Assembly: GCA_964235765.1 (NCBI GenBank)
Contig: CAXSDH010000008.1
Span: 9,383 to 73,382, forward strand
Source: JAVVHH01 sp964235765
GTDB taxonomy: Bacteria > Pseudomonadota > Alphaproteobacteria > Acetobacterales > Acetobacteraceae
Reading direction: 5' to 3'
Length of the DNA: 64,000 bases
The notes below the pieces were generated by a model. The model was not told the DNA's origin. It was given only the letters and a program-made list of their open reading frames with translations, and searched no databases. A program made the translations under genes and the position numbers. Positions 8,036-15,702 of the stretch are shown here, one piece after another (position 1 is the stretch's first letter; each line of letters begins with the position of its first letter).

Positions 8036-8790
8036 GGTTGGGTTCCGAAGGTGAGGGCGAGGCCGGCGGCCAGCGTCATGGGGTCGACGCCGAGCCTAGC
8101 CCGCATTGGCGCGATGCTGAAAGCCTTGTCCTCCAGCAAGCGGCGGATCTCGGCGGCGCGGATGCGGGGCAGCAGGGGCAGCGCGGTCAGCGGCGCCAGG
8201 GCCAGGAGCAGCGCCGCGGGCACGGCAAGCAGATGCGGCGTCGGCAGCCCGGCGGCCGCGGCGACCGCGCGGACGAAGGCGGCATAGGGCATCGCATCCG
8301 GCCCGGCGATGACCAGGCTTTCCGGCCCGCTCCAGCCCCGGTCGAGCGCGGCGCGGATGCTGCGGTTCACGTCCGCTTGGTGAATGGGCTGCACCAGGGC
8401 GCGCCCGCCGCCGGGCAGCGGCGCCAGCGGCAGGCGGCGAAGCAGGGCGGCGAGGCGCTGCACGTTGTCCTCCCCGGCGGCGCCGTAGATCATGGTGGGG
8501 TGCAGGATGGCGCCGGGTTGCCCGGATGCGAGGAAGGCCTGCTCGCCGGCCAGCACGCCGTCGCCATGCGCGTCGGGCCAGCGGGTGAACTTGCGGGTGC
8601 TGCCGAGGAACACGAGCCGCGCCGCGGAAGGCGCTGCCGCGAGAATGGCGGGGATGTGCCGGGCATGGGCGCAGGAGGCGACGCTGCTGGCGCCCGCGAG
8701 CGCCTCTGGCAGGCCGGCGCCGGTGAGGTCGGCGATGCGTGGGTTGCCGGGCAACCCGGTTGCGGCCCAGCGGGCGGCGCTGCGGACCAC
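8026..8790 (-). CDS. Atypical SDR / NAD-dependent epimerase-like protein; start unclear
   Basis: The first canonical start (GTG at 8790) gives 254 residues but removes the nucleotide-binding motif. In the same frame the coding similarity continues upstream to 8877 as RILHVIGASGRSG, a proper GxxGxxG Rossmann start, which begins directly after the TAG of the upstream dehydratase. No ATG, GTG or TTG lies between that TAG and the Rossmann motif, and the two genes are in the same frame. Either a rare start (ATC or CTG), TAG readthrough, a lost start codon or a sequence error applies. The C-terminal part (ILHPTMIYGAAGEDN, PIHQADV) is typical of NDUFA9/epimerase-like SDRs. Substrate is unknown. Confidence 0.72.
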   Translation of the reverse strand: MVRSAARWAATGLPGNPRIADLTGAGLPEALAGASSVASCAHARHIPAILAAAPSAARLVFLGSTRKFTRWPDAHGDGVLAGEQAFLASGQPGAILHPTMIYGAAGEDNVQRLAALLRRLPLAPLPGGGRALVQPIHQADVNRSIRAALDRGWSGPESLVIAGPDAMPYAAFVRAVAAAAGLPTPHLLAVPAALLLALAPLTALPLLPRIRAAEIRRLLEDKAFSIAPMRARLGVDPMTLAAGLALTFGTQPCP

Positions 8791-8877
8791 GGGCGCGTAG
8801 GGGACGCCGTCGGCCAGCAGCGAACGGCACAGTGCCGCCCCGGAGCGGCCGCTGGCGCCGATGACGTGGAGGATGCG

Positions 8878-10578
8878 CTACTCCCCCTCGGCGCGCAGCA
8901 CGCGCAGATCGCAGCCCTCGTCGGCTTGCAGGACCTGGTCGGCGATGATGCGGTCCCAGCCGCGGGTGGGGCGGGGCGGCGCGCGCCAGCCGGAGCGGCG
9001 GCGGGCCAGTTCGGCGGGCTCCACCAGCAGGTCGAGGCAGCGGTCCCGGACCGAAAGGCGGATGCGGTCGCCGGACTCCGCGAGTGCGAGCGGGCCGCCG
9101 GCCGCGGCCTCGGGGGTGACGTGCAGCACGATGGTGCCGAAGGCGGTGCCGGACATGCGGCAATCGCTGATGCGCACCATGTCCTTCACCCCGGCGCGGC
9201 CGAGCTTGGTGGGGATGGGGAGGTACCCCGCCTCCGGCATGCCTGCCGGCGTCAGCGGCCCGGCGTTCTTGAGGACCAGGATGTCGCCCTCCGCCACGTC
9301 CAGCAAGGGATCGTCGATCCGGGCGGCGAGGTCGGCCGGGCCGTCGAACACCAAGCAACGCGCCTCGGTCTCGAACAGGGCAGGGGTGGCGGCGCTGCGC
9401 TTCAGGATGGCGCCGCGCGGGGCGAGGCTGCCGAACAGGGCGACGATGCCGCCCACCGGGCTGACCGGCTCCGCGCGCGCGCGAATGTAGCGGCGGTCCA
9501 CGAAGGCGGGCTCGGCCAGGCGGTCGCCGAGCGCTGCGCCCGTCACGTCGATGGCGTCCAGATGCAGCAGGTCGCGCAGTTCCCACAACAAGGCGGGCAG
9601 CCCGCCGGCACTGTGGAAATCCTCCATGTAGCCTTCGCCGGTGGGCTTGAGGTCCACCAGCACCGGCGTCCCGTCCGACAATTCGTTGACCCGGCGCAGA
9701 TCCACCTTGATGCCGCGCCGCCCGGCGATGGCCGTCAGGTGGATCAAGGCGTTGGTGCTGCCGCCCAAGGCCAGCAGGACGCGAAGCGCGTTCTCGACGG
9801 AATGCTCCGTAATCAGTTGCGAGGGCCGGACCGGATTTTCGACGAAGCGCATGGCGAGCGTGCCCGCCTCCTCGGCGGCCCGCAGCCGGTCGGCATGGAC
9901 GGCAGGGATGCTCGCGTGCCCGGCCGGCATGAAGCCGAGCGCCTCGGCGATGCACGCCATGGTGCTGGCCGTGCCCATGACGCCGCAGGTGCCGGCGGTG
10001 CTGGCCAAGCGGCTCTCGATCTCCGCGATCCGCTCGCCCGTCACTTTTCCGGCCCGGTAGGCGGCCCAGTACCGCCGGCAATCCGTGCAGGCGGCCAGGC
10101 GCTCGCCCTGGTAGGGGGTGGCGAGCATGGGGCCGGTGACCAGTTGGATGCTCGGGATGTCGCACGAGGCGGCGCCCATCAGTTGCGCCGGCACCGTCTT
10201 GTCGCAGCCGCCGACCATTACCGCCGCGTCCATCGGCTGCGCCGCGAGCATCGCCTCGGTATCGAGCGCGGCCAGGTTGCGGAAATGCATGCTCGTGGGG
10301 AACAGGCTGGGCTCGCACAGGCTGACCGTCGGGAACGGCATCGGCAGCCCGCCGGCCGCCAGCACCCCGCGCTTGACCGCCTCGATCAGCTCGGGCGCCG
10401 TGCGGTGGCAGTTGTTGTAGGCCGAGCCGGTGTCGACGATGCCGATCACCGGGCGGTCGAGCATGGCCTGCGAATAGCCCATACTCTTATAGAAGGTGCG
10501 ACGCAGGTAGGAGGCGAATTCGGGGTCGCCGTAGCCAGGGGCGTTGCGGGCGATGCCGCGCTTGGGTGCTTCGGTCAT
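8878..10578 (-). CDS. IlvD/Edd family dehydratase (sugar-acid or dihydroxy-acid dehydratase)
   Basis: 566 residues, full length for the family. Conserved features include DTGSAYNNCHRTAPELI, GGCDKTVPAQLMGA (Fe-S Cys), ACTDCRRYW, and the second cluster Cys in TAGTCGVMGTASTM, followed by ALGGSTNALIHL and SDCRMSGTAFGTIVLHVTPE. These match Fe-S dehydratases. The sequence resembles L-arabinonate/D-xylonate-type dehydratases more than biosynthetic IlvD, and the gene sits with an epimerase and an amidohydrolase rather than ilv genes, so sugar-acid catabolism is the better guess. It heads a minus-strand operon and diverges from rplM. Confidence 0.88.
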   Translation of the reverse strand: MTEAPKRGIARNAPGYGDPEFASYLRRTFYKSMGYSQAMLDRPVIGIVDTGSAYNNCHRTAPELIEAVKRGVLAAGGLPMPFPTVSLCEPSLFPTSMHFRNLAALDTEAMLAAQPMDAAVMVGGCDKTVPAQLMGAASCDIPSIQLVTGPMLATPYQGERLAACTDCRRYWAAYRAGKVTGERIAEIESRLASTAGTCGVMGTASTMACIAEALGFMPAGHASIPAVHADRLRAAEEAGTLAMRFVENPVRPSQLITEHSVENALRVLLALGGSTNALIHLTAIAGRRGIKVDLRRVNELSDGTPVLVDLKPTGEGYMEDFHSAGGLPALLWELRDLLHLDAIDVTGAALGDRLAEPAFVDRRYIRARAEPVSPVGGIVALFGSLAPRGAILKRSAATPALFETEARCLVFDGPADLAARIDDPLLDVAEGDILVLKNAGPLTPAGMPEAGYLPIPTKLGRAGVKDMVRISDCRMSGTAFGTIVLHVTPEAAAGGPLALAESGDRIRLSVRDRCLDLLVEPAELARRRSGWRAPPRPTRGWDRIIADQVLQADEGCDLRVLRAEGE

Positions 10579-10647
10579 GGGCCTAGTCTATGCCGTGCGG
10601 GGCGGGGTGCAAGCATGTGGTATTGTGTTACCACCACCCGGAAAGCC

Positions 10648-10676
10648 TTGACGGCGCAGGCGTTCCGGAGCATATG
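10648..10676 (+). promoter_or_regulatory. Candidate sigma-70 promoter for rplM-rpsI
   Basis: TTGACG (10648-10653), a 17-nt spacer and CATATG (10671-10676) lie 30 nt before the rplM start. The spacing is ideal and the -35 is near consensus; the -10 is weaker. The position fits a ribosomal-protein operon promoter in the divergent spacer with the dehydratase gene. Confidence 0.5.
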
Positions 10677-10705
10677 CGCCGCCTGTTGCAAACCGGGATA
10701 CCCCT

Positions 10706-11170
10706 ATGAAGACGACCCAATCGCTCAAGCCCCGCGAGGTGAGCAAGGGCTGGACACTGATCGACGCCGAGGGCCTCGTGCTCGGCCGGCTCGCCTCGAT
10801 CATCGCCCAGCGGCTGCGCGGCAAGCACAAGCCGCAGTTCACCCCGCATGTCGATTGCGGGGACAACGTGGTCGTCGTCAACGCCGAGAAGGTGCGCGTG
10901 ACCGGCAACAAGGCCGACCAGTCCATCTTCTATCACCACACGGGCTACCCCGGCGGCATCAAGGGCCGCAGCATCCGCCAGCGGCTGGAAAGCGCGCATC
11001 CGGAACGGGTGATCGAGAAGGCGGTGGAGCGGATGATCACGCGCGGCCCGCTGCAGCGCGAGCAGATGCGGCACCTGCACGTGTACAAGGGCGCCACGCA
11101 CCCGCATGACGGCCAGCAGCCCGCGCCGCTCGACGTGGCGGCGATGAACGCCAAGAATAAGAGGACCTAG
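10706..11170 (+). CDS. rplM: Large ribosomal subunit protein uL13
   Basis: 154 residues. uL13 landmarks are all present: WTLIDAEGLVLGRLAS near the N-terminus, GDNVVVVNAEKVRVTGNK, the YHHTGYPGGIK motif, and RMITRGPLQREQMRHLHVYKGATHPH. uL13 is an early-assembling 23S rRNA-binding protein. It is followed after 3 nt by rpsI, the order conserved throughout bacteria, and the two are certainly co-transcribed. The C-terminus is about 12 residues longer than the E. coli protein, which is common in alphaproteobacteria. Confidence 0.98.
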   Translation: MKTTQSLKPREVSKGWTLIDAEGLVLGRLASIIAQRLRGKHKPQFTPHVDCGDNVVVVNAEKVRVTGNKADQSIFYHHTGYPGGIKGRSIRQRLESAHPERVIEKAVERMITRGPLQREQMRHLHVYKGATHPHDGQQPAPLDVAAMNAKNKRT

Positions 11171-11173
11171 GGC

Positions 11174-11668
11174 ATGTCGGACATGGAGCAGACCCGCACG
11201 CTTGCGGACCTCAAGGACCTCGCCGTCGCCGCCGCGGTGCCGACCAGCGACGCGCCGAAGCGCGAGAGCAAGCGCGACGCGCAGGGCCGCAGCTACGCCA
11301 CCGGCCGGCGCAAGAACGCCATCGCCCGGGTTTGGGTGAAGCCGGGCAAGGGCGAGATCGTGGTCAACGGCAAGCGTGTCGGCCAGTATTTCGCCCGGCC
11401 CGTGCTGCGCATGCTGATCACCCAGCCGTTCCTGGTGACGGACCGCTACAACCAGTTCGACGTCATGTGCACCTGCAACGGCGGCGGCCTGTCGGGCCAG
11501 GCGGGCGCGGTGCGGCTCGGCATCAGCCGGGCACTGACCTATTACGAGCCGGAGTTGCGGCCCGTGTTGAAACTGGCTGGGTTCCTGACCCGCGATAGCC
11601 GCGTGGTCGAGCGCAAGAAGTACGGCAAGGCGAAGGCCCGACGCAGCTTCCAGTTCAGCAAGCGGTAA
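11174..11668 (+). CDS. rpsI: Small ribosomal subunit protein uS9
   Basis: 164 residues with an N-terminal extension of about 35 residues (rich in Ala, Asp and Glu) before the uS9 core, which begins SYATGRRKNAIARVWVKPGKG. The core contains GGGLSGQAGAVRLGISRAL and ends in the invariant basic tail KARRSFQFSKR, which reaches the ribosomal P site. N-terminal extensions of this kind are usual in alphaproteobacterial uS9. It is the second gene of the rplM-rpsI operon and is followed by a clear intrinsic terminator. Confidence 0.98.
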   Translation: MSDMEQTRTLADLKDLAVAAAVPTSDAPKRESKRDAQGRSYATGRRKNAIARVWVKPGKGEIVVNGKRVGQYFARPVLRMLITQPFLVTDRYNQFDVMCTCNGGGLSGQAGAVRLGISRALTYYEPELRPVLKLAGFLTRDSRVVERKKYGKAKARRSFQFSKR

Positions 11669-11696
11669 TCGTTTTCCACGCGACTGCGCATATAAG

Positions 11697-11725
11697 GGGG
11701 CGGTCCGCATCGGGCCGCCCCTCTT
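11697..11725 (+). terminator. Intrinsic terminator after rpsI
   Basis: GGGGCGGTCC and GGGCCGCCCC pair across a GCATC loop (one G-T wobble, 10 bp), followed by TCTT. It begins 28 nt after the rpsI stop and separates the ribosomal operon from argC. Confidence 0.8.
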
Positions 11726-11773
11726 GCGTTCCAGGCCCCTCAAAGCCGACCATCGCCCCCCAAGGAGGACCGC

Positions 11774-12727
11774 ATGACCGACGCGACCGTGTTTATCGAC
11801 GGCGAGGCCGGGACCACCGGGCTCGGCATTCGCGAGCGCCTGGCAGCCACGCCGGGCATCGTGGTGCGCAGCATCGATCCGGATCGCCGCAAGGACCCGG
11901 AGGCGCGGCGCGCGCTGATGGCGGCGGTGGACCTCGTGGTGCTGTGCTTGCCGGACGCCGCCGCGCGCGAGAGCACGGCTTTGGCCGCGAGCCTGGGCAA
12001 CGAGGCGCCGAAGTTGCTGGACGCCAGCACCGCCCACCGGGTCAATCCCGACTGGGCATACGGGTTTCCCGAGATGGCGCGGGGCCAGGCGGCCCGGATT
12101 GCAGGGGCGGCGCGCGTGGCCAACCCTGGGTGTTACTCCACGGGGGCCATCGCGCTGCTGCGCCCGCTGGTGGAGGCAGGTCTGATCCCCGCGGACTACC
12201 CGGTCTGCGTGAACGCGGTCAGCGGCTATTCCGGTGGGGGGCGCAGCATGATCGAGGCGCATGAGGCTGCGGGTGGCCCGGTGTTCGAGCTGTATGCGAT
12301 GGGGCTGGAGCACAAGCATGTGCCGGAGTTGCAGCGCTACGCCGGGCTGACCCGGCGGCCGATTTTCGTGCCATCGGTCGCGCACATGCGGCAGGGCATG
12401 CTCGTCTCCATCCCGCTGCACCTCGACCGGTTGCCGGGCCGGGCCGGGTTGGCTGACCTGCATGCGGCGCTGGCGGACTGGTATGCGGGCGCCGGGCTGG
12501 TGCGGGTGTTGCCGGCGGAGGTCGCCGGCGCTCTCGAGCCGACGGCGCTGAACGACACCGATGCGATGGAGCTGCGAGTGTACGGCAACGAGGCGCATGG
12601 CCACGCCGTGCTGGTGGCCCGGCTGGACAACCTGGGCAAGGGCGCGTCGGGCGCCGCCGTGCAGAATATCCGTCTGATGCTCGGCTTGGAGCAGCCGGTG
12701 GGGCGGGAGCTGGCGCATGCTGTATGA
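11774..12727 (+). CDS. argC: N-acetyl-gamma-glutamyl-phosphate reductase (short type 2 form)
   Basis: 317 residues, the shorter ArgC form found in many alphaproteobacteria (the E. coli-type is similar in size but more divergent). It catalyses the NADPH-dependent reduction of N-acetylglutamyl phosphate in arginine biosynthesis. Seen: an N-terminal FIDGEAGTTGLGIRERL nucleotide-binding start, LLDASTAHR, the catalytic Cys120 in NPGCYSTGAIALLRP, the SGYSGGGRSMIEAHE motif and the EHKHVPEL histidines. The ribosome site is AAGGAGG just before the ATG. The 3' end overlaps the carbonic anhydrase-like gene by 11 nt. Confidence 0.95.
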   Translation: MTDATVFIDGEAGTTGLGIRERLAATPGIVVRSIDPDRRKDPEARRALMAAVDLVVLCLPDAAARESTALAASLGNEAPKLLDASTAHRVNPDWAYGFPEMARGQAARIAGAARVANPGCYSTGAIALLRPLVEAGLIPADYPVCVNAVSGYSGGGRSMIEAHEAAGGPVFELYAMGLEHKHVPELQRYAGLTRRPIFVPSVAHMRQGMLVSIPLHLDRLPGRAGLADLHAALADWYAGAGLVRVLPAEVAGALEPTALNDTDAMELRVYGNEAHGHAVLVARLDNLGKGASGAAVQNIRLMLGLEQPVGRELAHAV

Positions 12728-13244
12728 GTTGGAGGGCGTAGCGCCCCGCCTGGCGGCGGAGGCCTGGGTGGCGCCGACCGCCGTCGTCATCGGCGATGTC
12801 TGGCTCGGCGAGCGGAGCACGATTTGGTTCAACTGCCTGGTGCGCGGCGATACAAACCGCATCCGCATCGGCGCGCGAACCAATATCCAGGACGGTTCGG
12901 TGCTGCACGTGAACCCAGGCGAGGAATGGGCTTGCGAGGTCGGCAACGACGTGACCGTGGGACACGCCGCCATCATCCATGCCTGCAAGCTGCACGATTT
13001 CGCGTTCGTCGGCATGGGCGCGACGGTGCTGGACGGCGCCGTCATCGAGGAGGGCGCGATGCTGGCGGCTGGTGGGCTGCTGACGCCGGGCAAACGCATC
13101 CCCCGGCGCGAGCTGTGGGGAGGCCGCCCCGCCCGCAAGATGCGCGACCTGCCGGACGACGAGCGGGCGCGGATGGATCAAATCGCGGTGCATTACGCGG
13201 CCTTGGGCCAGAAGTATCGCACCGGACTGCGGCCCGTGGGCTGA
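12717..13244 (+). CDS. Gamma-class carbonic anhydrase-like / left-handed beta-helix acyltransferase fold protein
   Basis: 175 residues made of hexapeptide repeats (left-handed beta-helix). The three zinc ligands of gamma-carbonic anhydrases are visible as His64 (SVLHVNPG), His83 and His88 (VGHAAIIHACK), together with the NIQDGS and RGDTNRI motifs. Family members such as YrdA, CaiE and PaaY include true carbonic anhydrases, thioesterases and structural proteins. It overlaps argC by 11 nt, an arrangement suggesting co-expression rather than a shared pathway. Confidence 0.88.
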   Translation: MLYELEGVAPRLAAEAWVAPTAVVIGDVWLGERSTIWFNCLVRGDTNRIRIGARTNIQDGSVLHVNPGEEWACEVGNDVTVGHAAIIHACKLHDFAFVGMGATVLDGAVIEEGAMLAAGGLLTPGKRIPRRELWGGRPARKMRDLPDDERARMDQIAVHYAALGQKYRTGLRPVG

Positions 13245-13296
13245 CACGGGCACGGAGCGATCCCACCTTCTCACCAAACGAGAAGAGTGCTTGGGA

Positions 13297-13860
13297 ATGA
13301 TTCGCAAGTTTCTGTTGATGACCGTTTGCCTGCTGCCGATCGGCTGCGCAGGCGTGACGCCGTTCGTGCCCGACACGGCGCGACTCGCGCCGGGGGCGCT
13401 GGGGTCTGGGTTGGACCCGGATGTCGCTGCGGTGAACCAGGCGCAGTGGGCGTTCGCCGATCCCGGCCGGACGTATGGCCGTCCGATCGAGGCGGCGCGG
13501 GCGGCGGCGTCGATGGACTATATCGCGGGCCAACTCTACACGAGCCCGCGCTGGTCCAACATCTCCGCCCTGACCAAGGAGCAGTTGCTCCAAGGGCGCC
13601 AGGAGGTCAGGCAGGCGCTGGGCGTGGTGCCGGGCACCACCTCGCAAGTGGTGGTCGACCGGCTGACCACGGCGGGCAATGCCCTTGCCGCCGGCGACCA
13701 GGATGCGGCGTTGCGGCAGCTTGGCGCACCCGCATTCGACGCGCCCAGCGAGCAGGTGCTCGCGCGGCTGTCCAATATGCCGTACTTGCGGATGGCCAAC
13801 GTTTCCACCATGCGTGCCGCCAACCAACTGTTCGACAGCAGCACCGTCGAGCGTTACTGA
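13297..13860 (+). CDS. Putative lipoprotein, unknown function
   Basis: 187 residues from ATG 13297 (a TTG two codons upstream is possible). The N-terminus MIRKFLLMTVCLLPIGCAG looks like a lipoprotein signal, with Cys after LPIG; the -3 position is Pro rather than Leu, so lipidation is likely but not certain. The mature part is mainly helical, with MDYIAGQLYTSPRWSNISALTKEQLLQGRQEVRQALG. I do not recognise a domain. It is followed by a 10-bp hairpin separating it from a convergent secreted-protein gene. Confidence 0.65.
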   Translation: MIRKFLLMTVCLLPIGCAGVTPFVPDTARLAPGALGSGLDPDVAAVNQAQWAFADPGRTYGRPIEAARAAASMDYIAGQLYTSPRWSNISALTKEQLLQGRQEVRQALGVVPGTTSQVVVDRLTTAGNALAAGDQDAALRQLGAPAFDAPSEQVLARLSNMPYLRMANVSTMRAANQLFDSSTVERY

Positions 13861-13866
13861 CCAGGA

Positions 13867-13891
13867 GCGGCGCCGGTTTGCCCGGCGCCGC
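13867..13891. terminator. Hairpin between convergent genes, likely bidirectional terminator
   Basis: GCGGCGCCGG and CCGGCGCCGC form a perfect 10-bp stem over a TTTGC loop. It sits between a plus-strand gene ending at 13860 and a minus-strand gene ending at 13919. There is no T-run, so termination is inferred from position and stability. Confidence 0.5.
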
Positions 13892-13918
13892 ATCGGCCAC
13901 CCGGAGTGGTGAACCGGG

Positions 13919-14284
13919 CTACTCCGTAACCGCGCGGGTGACCTCGTTCTTCTTGTCCCAGAACAGGGTTACCTTGTTCGTGTTGCAGAGGTTGAGACCC
14001 TTCCAGGTCGCCTCGTCGCCGTCGTTGTACTTGACCTTCATGTCCCAGGAACAGGCACTTGCGGGTGCGGTGAAGGTGATTTTGACGGAGTGGCCGTCCT
14101 CGAGGGCGTCTTTGCCCATGACGTCCTCGCCCCAGTTGCGGCTGGTGGCGCGGCTGACATAAACCTCGTCGATCTGATAGCCGGTCCGGTTGAGCAGCGA
14201 GAAATCCTGATTGCCGGCCAGCGCCGGGCCGGAGTGCAGGGCAAACACACTTAAAAGGCAGGCAGCCGACAGCAAACGAAGCAT
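13919..14284 (-). CDS. Small secreted protein of unknown function
   Basis: 121 residues from ATG 14284, chosen because GGGAGA lies 7 nt upstream and a Sec signal peptide (MLRLLSAACLLSVFALHSGPALA) follows. The mature domain is a beta-rich ~95-residue module: FSLLNRTGYQIDEVYVS, NWGEDVMGKDALEDGHSVKITF, and two Cys (SACSWD, LNLCNTN) that could form a disulfide. Similar small proteins in acetic-acid-bacteria relatives are often mislabelled as argininosuccinate lyase; nothing here supports that enzyme. Function is unknown; a periplasmic location is expected. Confidence 0.75.
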   Translation of the reverse strand: MLRLLSAACLLSVFALHSGPALAGNQDFSLLNRTGYQIDEVYVSRATSRNWGEDVMGKDALEDGHSVKITFTAPASACSWDMKVKYNDGDEATWKGLNLCNTNKVTLFWDKKNEVTRAVTE

Positions 14285-14347
14285 GTAAGTTCTCCCAAGC
14301 ACAATTGCTTTCGATGTCGAGCATGCGTGCATTTGGTTGAAAAATGG

Positions 14348-15643
14348 TTAAACCGCCGCTGCCCTATCGAGGATCGCGCGGGCCGCCACCGCCCAACCAG
14401 GGTGCGAGCGCGGCGGCCGAAAGCCGGAAAGGCGCGCCGGCTGCTCGATCCAGTCCGCCATCGCCGTCTCCCAAGCCTCTTCGTCATCGGGCGGCAGGCA
14501 CGGGCAGGCGCCGGCCACCGTTTCCGGCAGCGCCCCCCCTGTGGAGGCCAGCACGGGCTTGCCATGCGCGAACGCCTCGATCACCGGCAGGCCGAAGCCC
14601 TCGTACTGTGATGGATACAGCCCGAAGGCGGCGTGCGCATACAATGCGTGCAGCGCGGCGTCGTCCAGGCCCGTCAGGTGCAGGACTGTGCCATCGAGCC
14701 CGGCCCCGCTCGCCAGGTCCGCCAGAACGTCGTCGACCATCCAGCCCGGCCGCCCGACGAACACCAGGTGGAAGCGGCGCCGCTGCGGGATGCCGCGCGC
14801 CAGCAGCCGCCGCCAGACCCGCAGCAGCATGGAGTGGCCCTTGCGCGGCTCGATCGTGCTGACGAACAGGGCGTATCGCCCGTCCGCCAACGACGCGGGC
14901 AGCGGCTCGCTGCCCGCCCGGGGCGGGTCGTAGCCAAGCGGCAGCACGGCCGTTTCAGGCGGTGGCAGTCCTTCGGCGCGGCAGAACCGGACCACGTCGG
15001 CCGCGATGCATCGCGCGTTGGTGATGACCAGGTCGGCGAGGGGCAACGCCGCGCGCCAATGGCCTGTCACCAACGCCACATCGGCCGGGCTGTAGAATTG
15101 AGGGTGGGTGATGGGGATCAGGTCGTAGCACAGCGCCGCATACTTGAAGCCCAGTCGGCGCTTGAGCCCGCCCAGCCCCGCCGCGTCCAGGTGGAACCAG
15201 TCCGACCCGGCGGAAAACAGCACGTCCTGCGGACCCAGGCCCACATCCTCGCCCAGCGCCAGTTCCGCCGGCACATGGGCGATGCGCTGTCCCGCCGCGT
15301 CGCGCTGCCGGTGCCCATGCCGCCGCGGCGCGAGCAGGGCATCCTGCAGCCAGCCCGCCACCGTGGCTGCGCCAGGGGTCCGGCTGGTCAGGCGAACGCG
15401 CTCCAGCGCAGTGAACAGGGGCTGCCGCGACAGGCGGGACTGGCGGGGCGCTGGCGCGTCGATCGCGCCCCCCCATCCGAGTACCAGCTCGGCCCATTCC
15501 GGCCGCAACGCGCGAAAGCGGCGGGAGCCTTTGTCCCACACGCACAACGCCGTGCCAGGCCGCAATTGGGCCGCCCGGGCCAGCGCATGCTCCACCCGCA
15601 CGATGCCGACCGGCGGTCCGGTCCAGCGGGTCAGCGACGACAC
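14348..15643 (-). CDS. Glycosyltransferase family 1 (GT4-like), start uncertain
   Basis: About 431 residues from the first canonical start (GTG 15643). The C-terminal half is a GT-B nucleotide-sugar domain: FVSTIEPRKGHSMLLRVWRRLL, VFVGRPGWMVDDV, the E-x7-E type motif YPSQYEGFGLPVIEAFAHGKPVLAS and GGALPETVAGAC. The N-terminal conserved segment RRLLLDVSSL lies partly upstream of this GTG, but no ATG/GTG/TTG precedes it in frame after the kinase stop, so a CTG start (15652 or 15649) or a changed start codon is possible. It follows the PfkB gene on the same strand, suggesting surface polysaccharide or glycoside synthesis. Confidence 0.82.
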   Translation of the reverse strand: MSSLTRWTGPPVGIVRVEHALARAAQLRPGTALCVWDKGSRRFRALRPEWAELVLGWGGAIDAPAPRQSRLSRQPLFTALERVRLTSRTPGAATVAGWLQDALLAPRRHGHRQRDAAGQRIAHVPAELALGEDVGLGPQDVLFSAGSDWFHLDAAGLGGLKRRLGFKYAALCYDLIPITHPQFYSPADVALVTGHWRAALPLADLVITNARCIAADVVRFCRAEGLPPPETAVLPLGYDPPRAGSEPLPASLADGRYALFVSTIEPRKGHSMLLRVWRRLLARGIPQRRRFHLVFVGRPGWMVDDVLADLASGAGLDGTVLHLTGLDDAALHALYAHAAFGLYPSQYEGFGLPVIEAFAHGKPVLASTGGALPETVAGACPCLPPDDEEAWETAMADWIEQPARLSGFRPPRSHPGWAVAARAILDRAAAV

Positions 15644-15702
15644 GTCCAGCAGGAGCCTCCGGGTGAGGCCGTGCGGGGGCGCATGCTGGTCGTCCCCGGC
15701 GG

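Noticed and set aside
8038..11109. Open plus-strand frame of over 1000 codons opposite the dehydratase and epimerase genes
   Set aside because: Composition is the antisense shadow of GC-rich minus-strand genes; it also overlaps rplM in a wrong frame. No domain-like sequence.
13919..14284. Argininosuccinate lyase fragment
   Set aside because: A name often attached to similar small secreted proteins; no lyase motif exists and the protein has a complete signal peptide and small domain.
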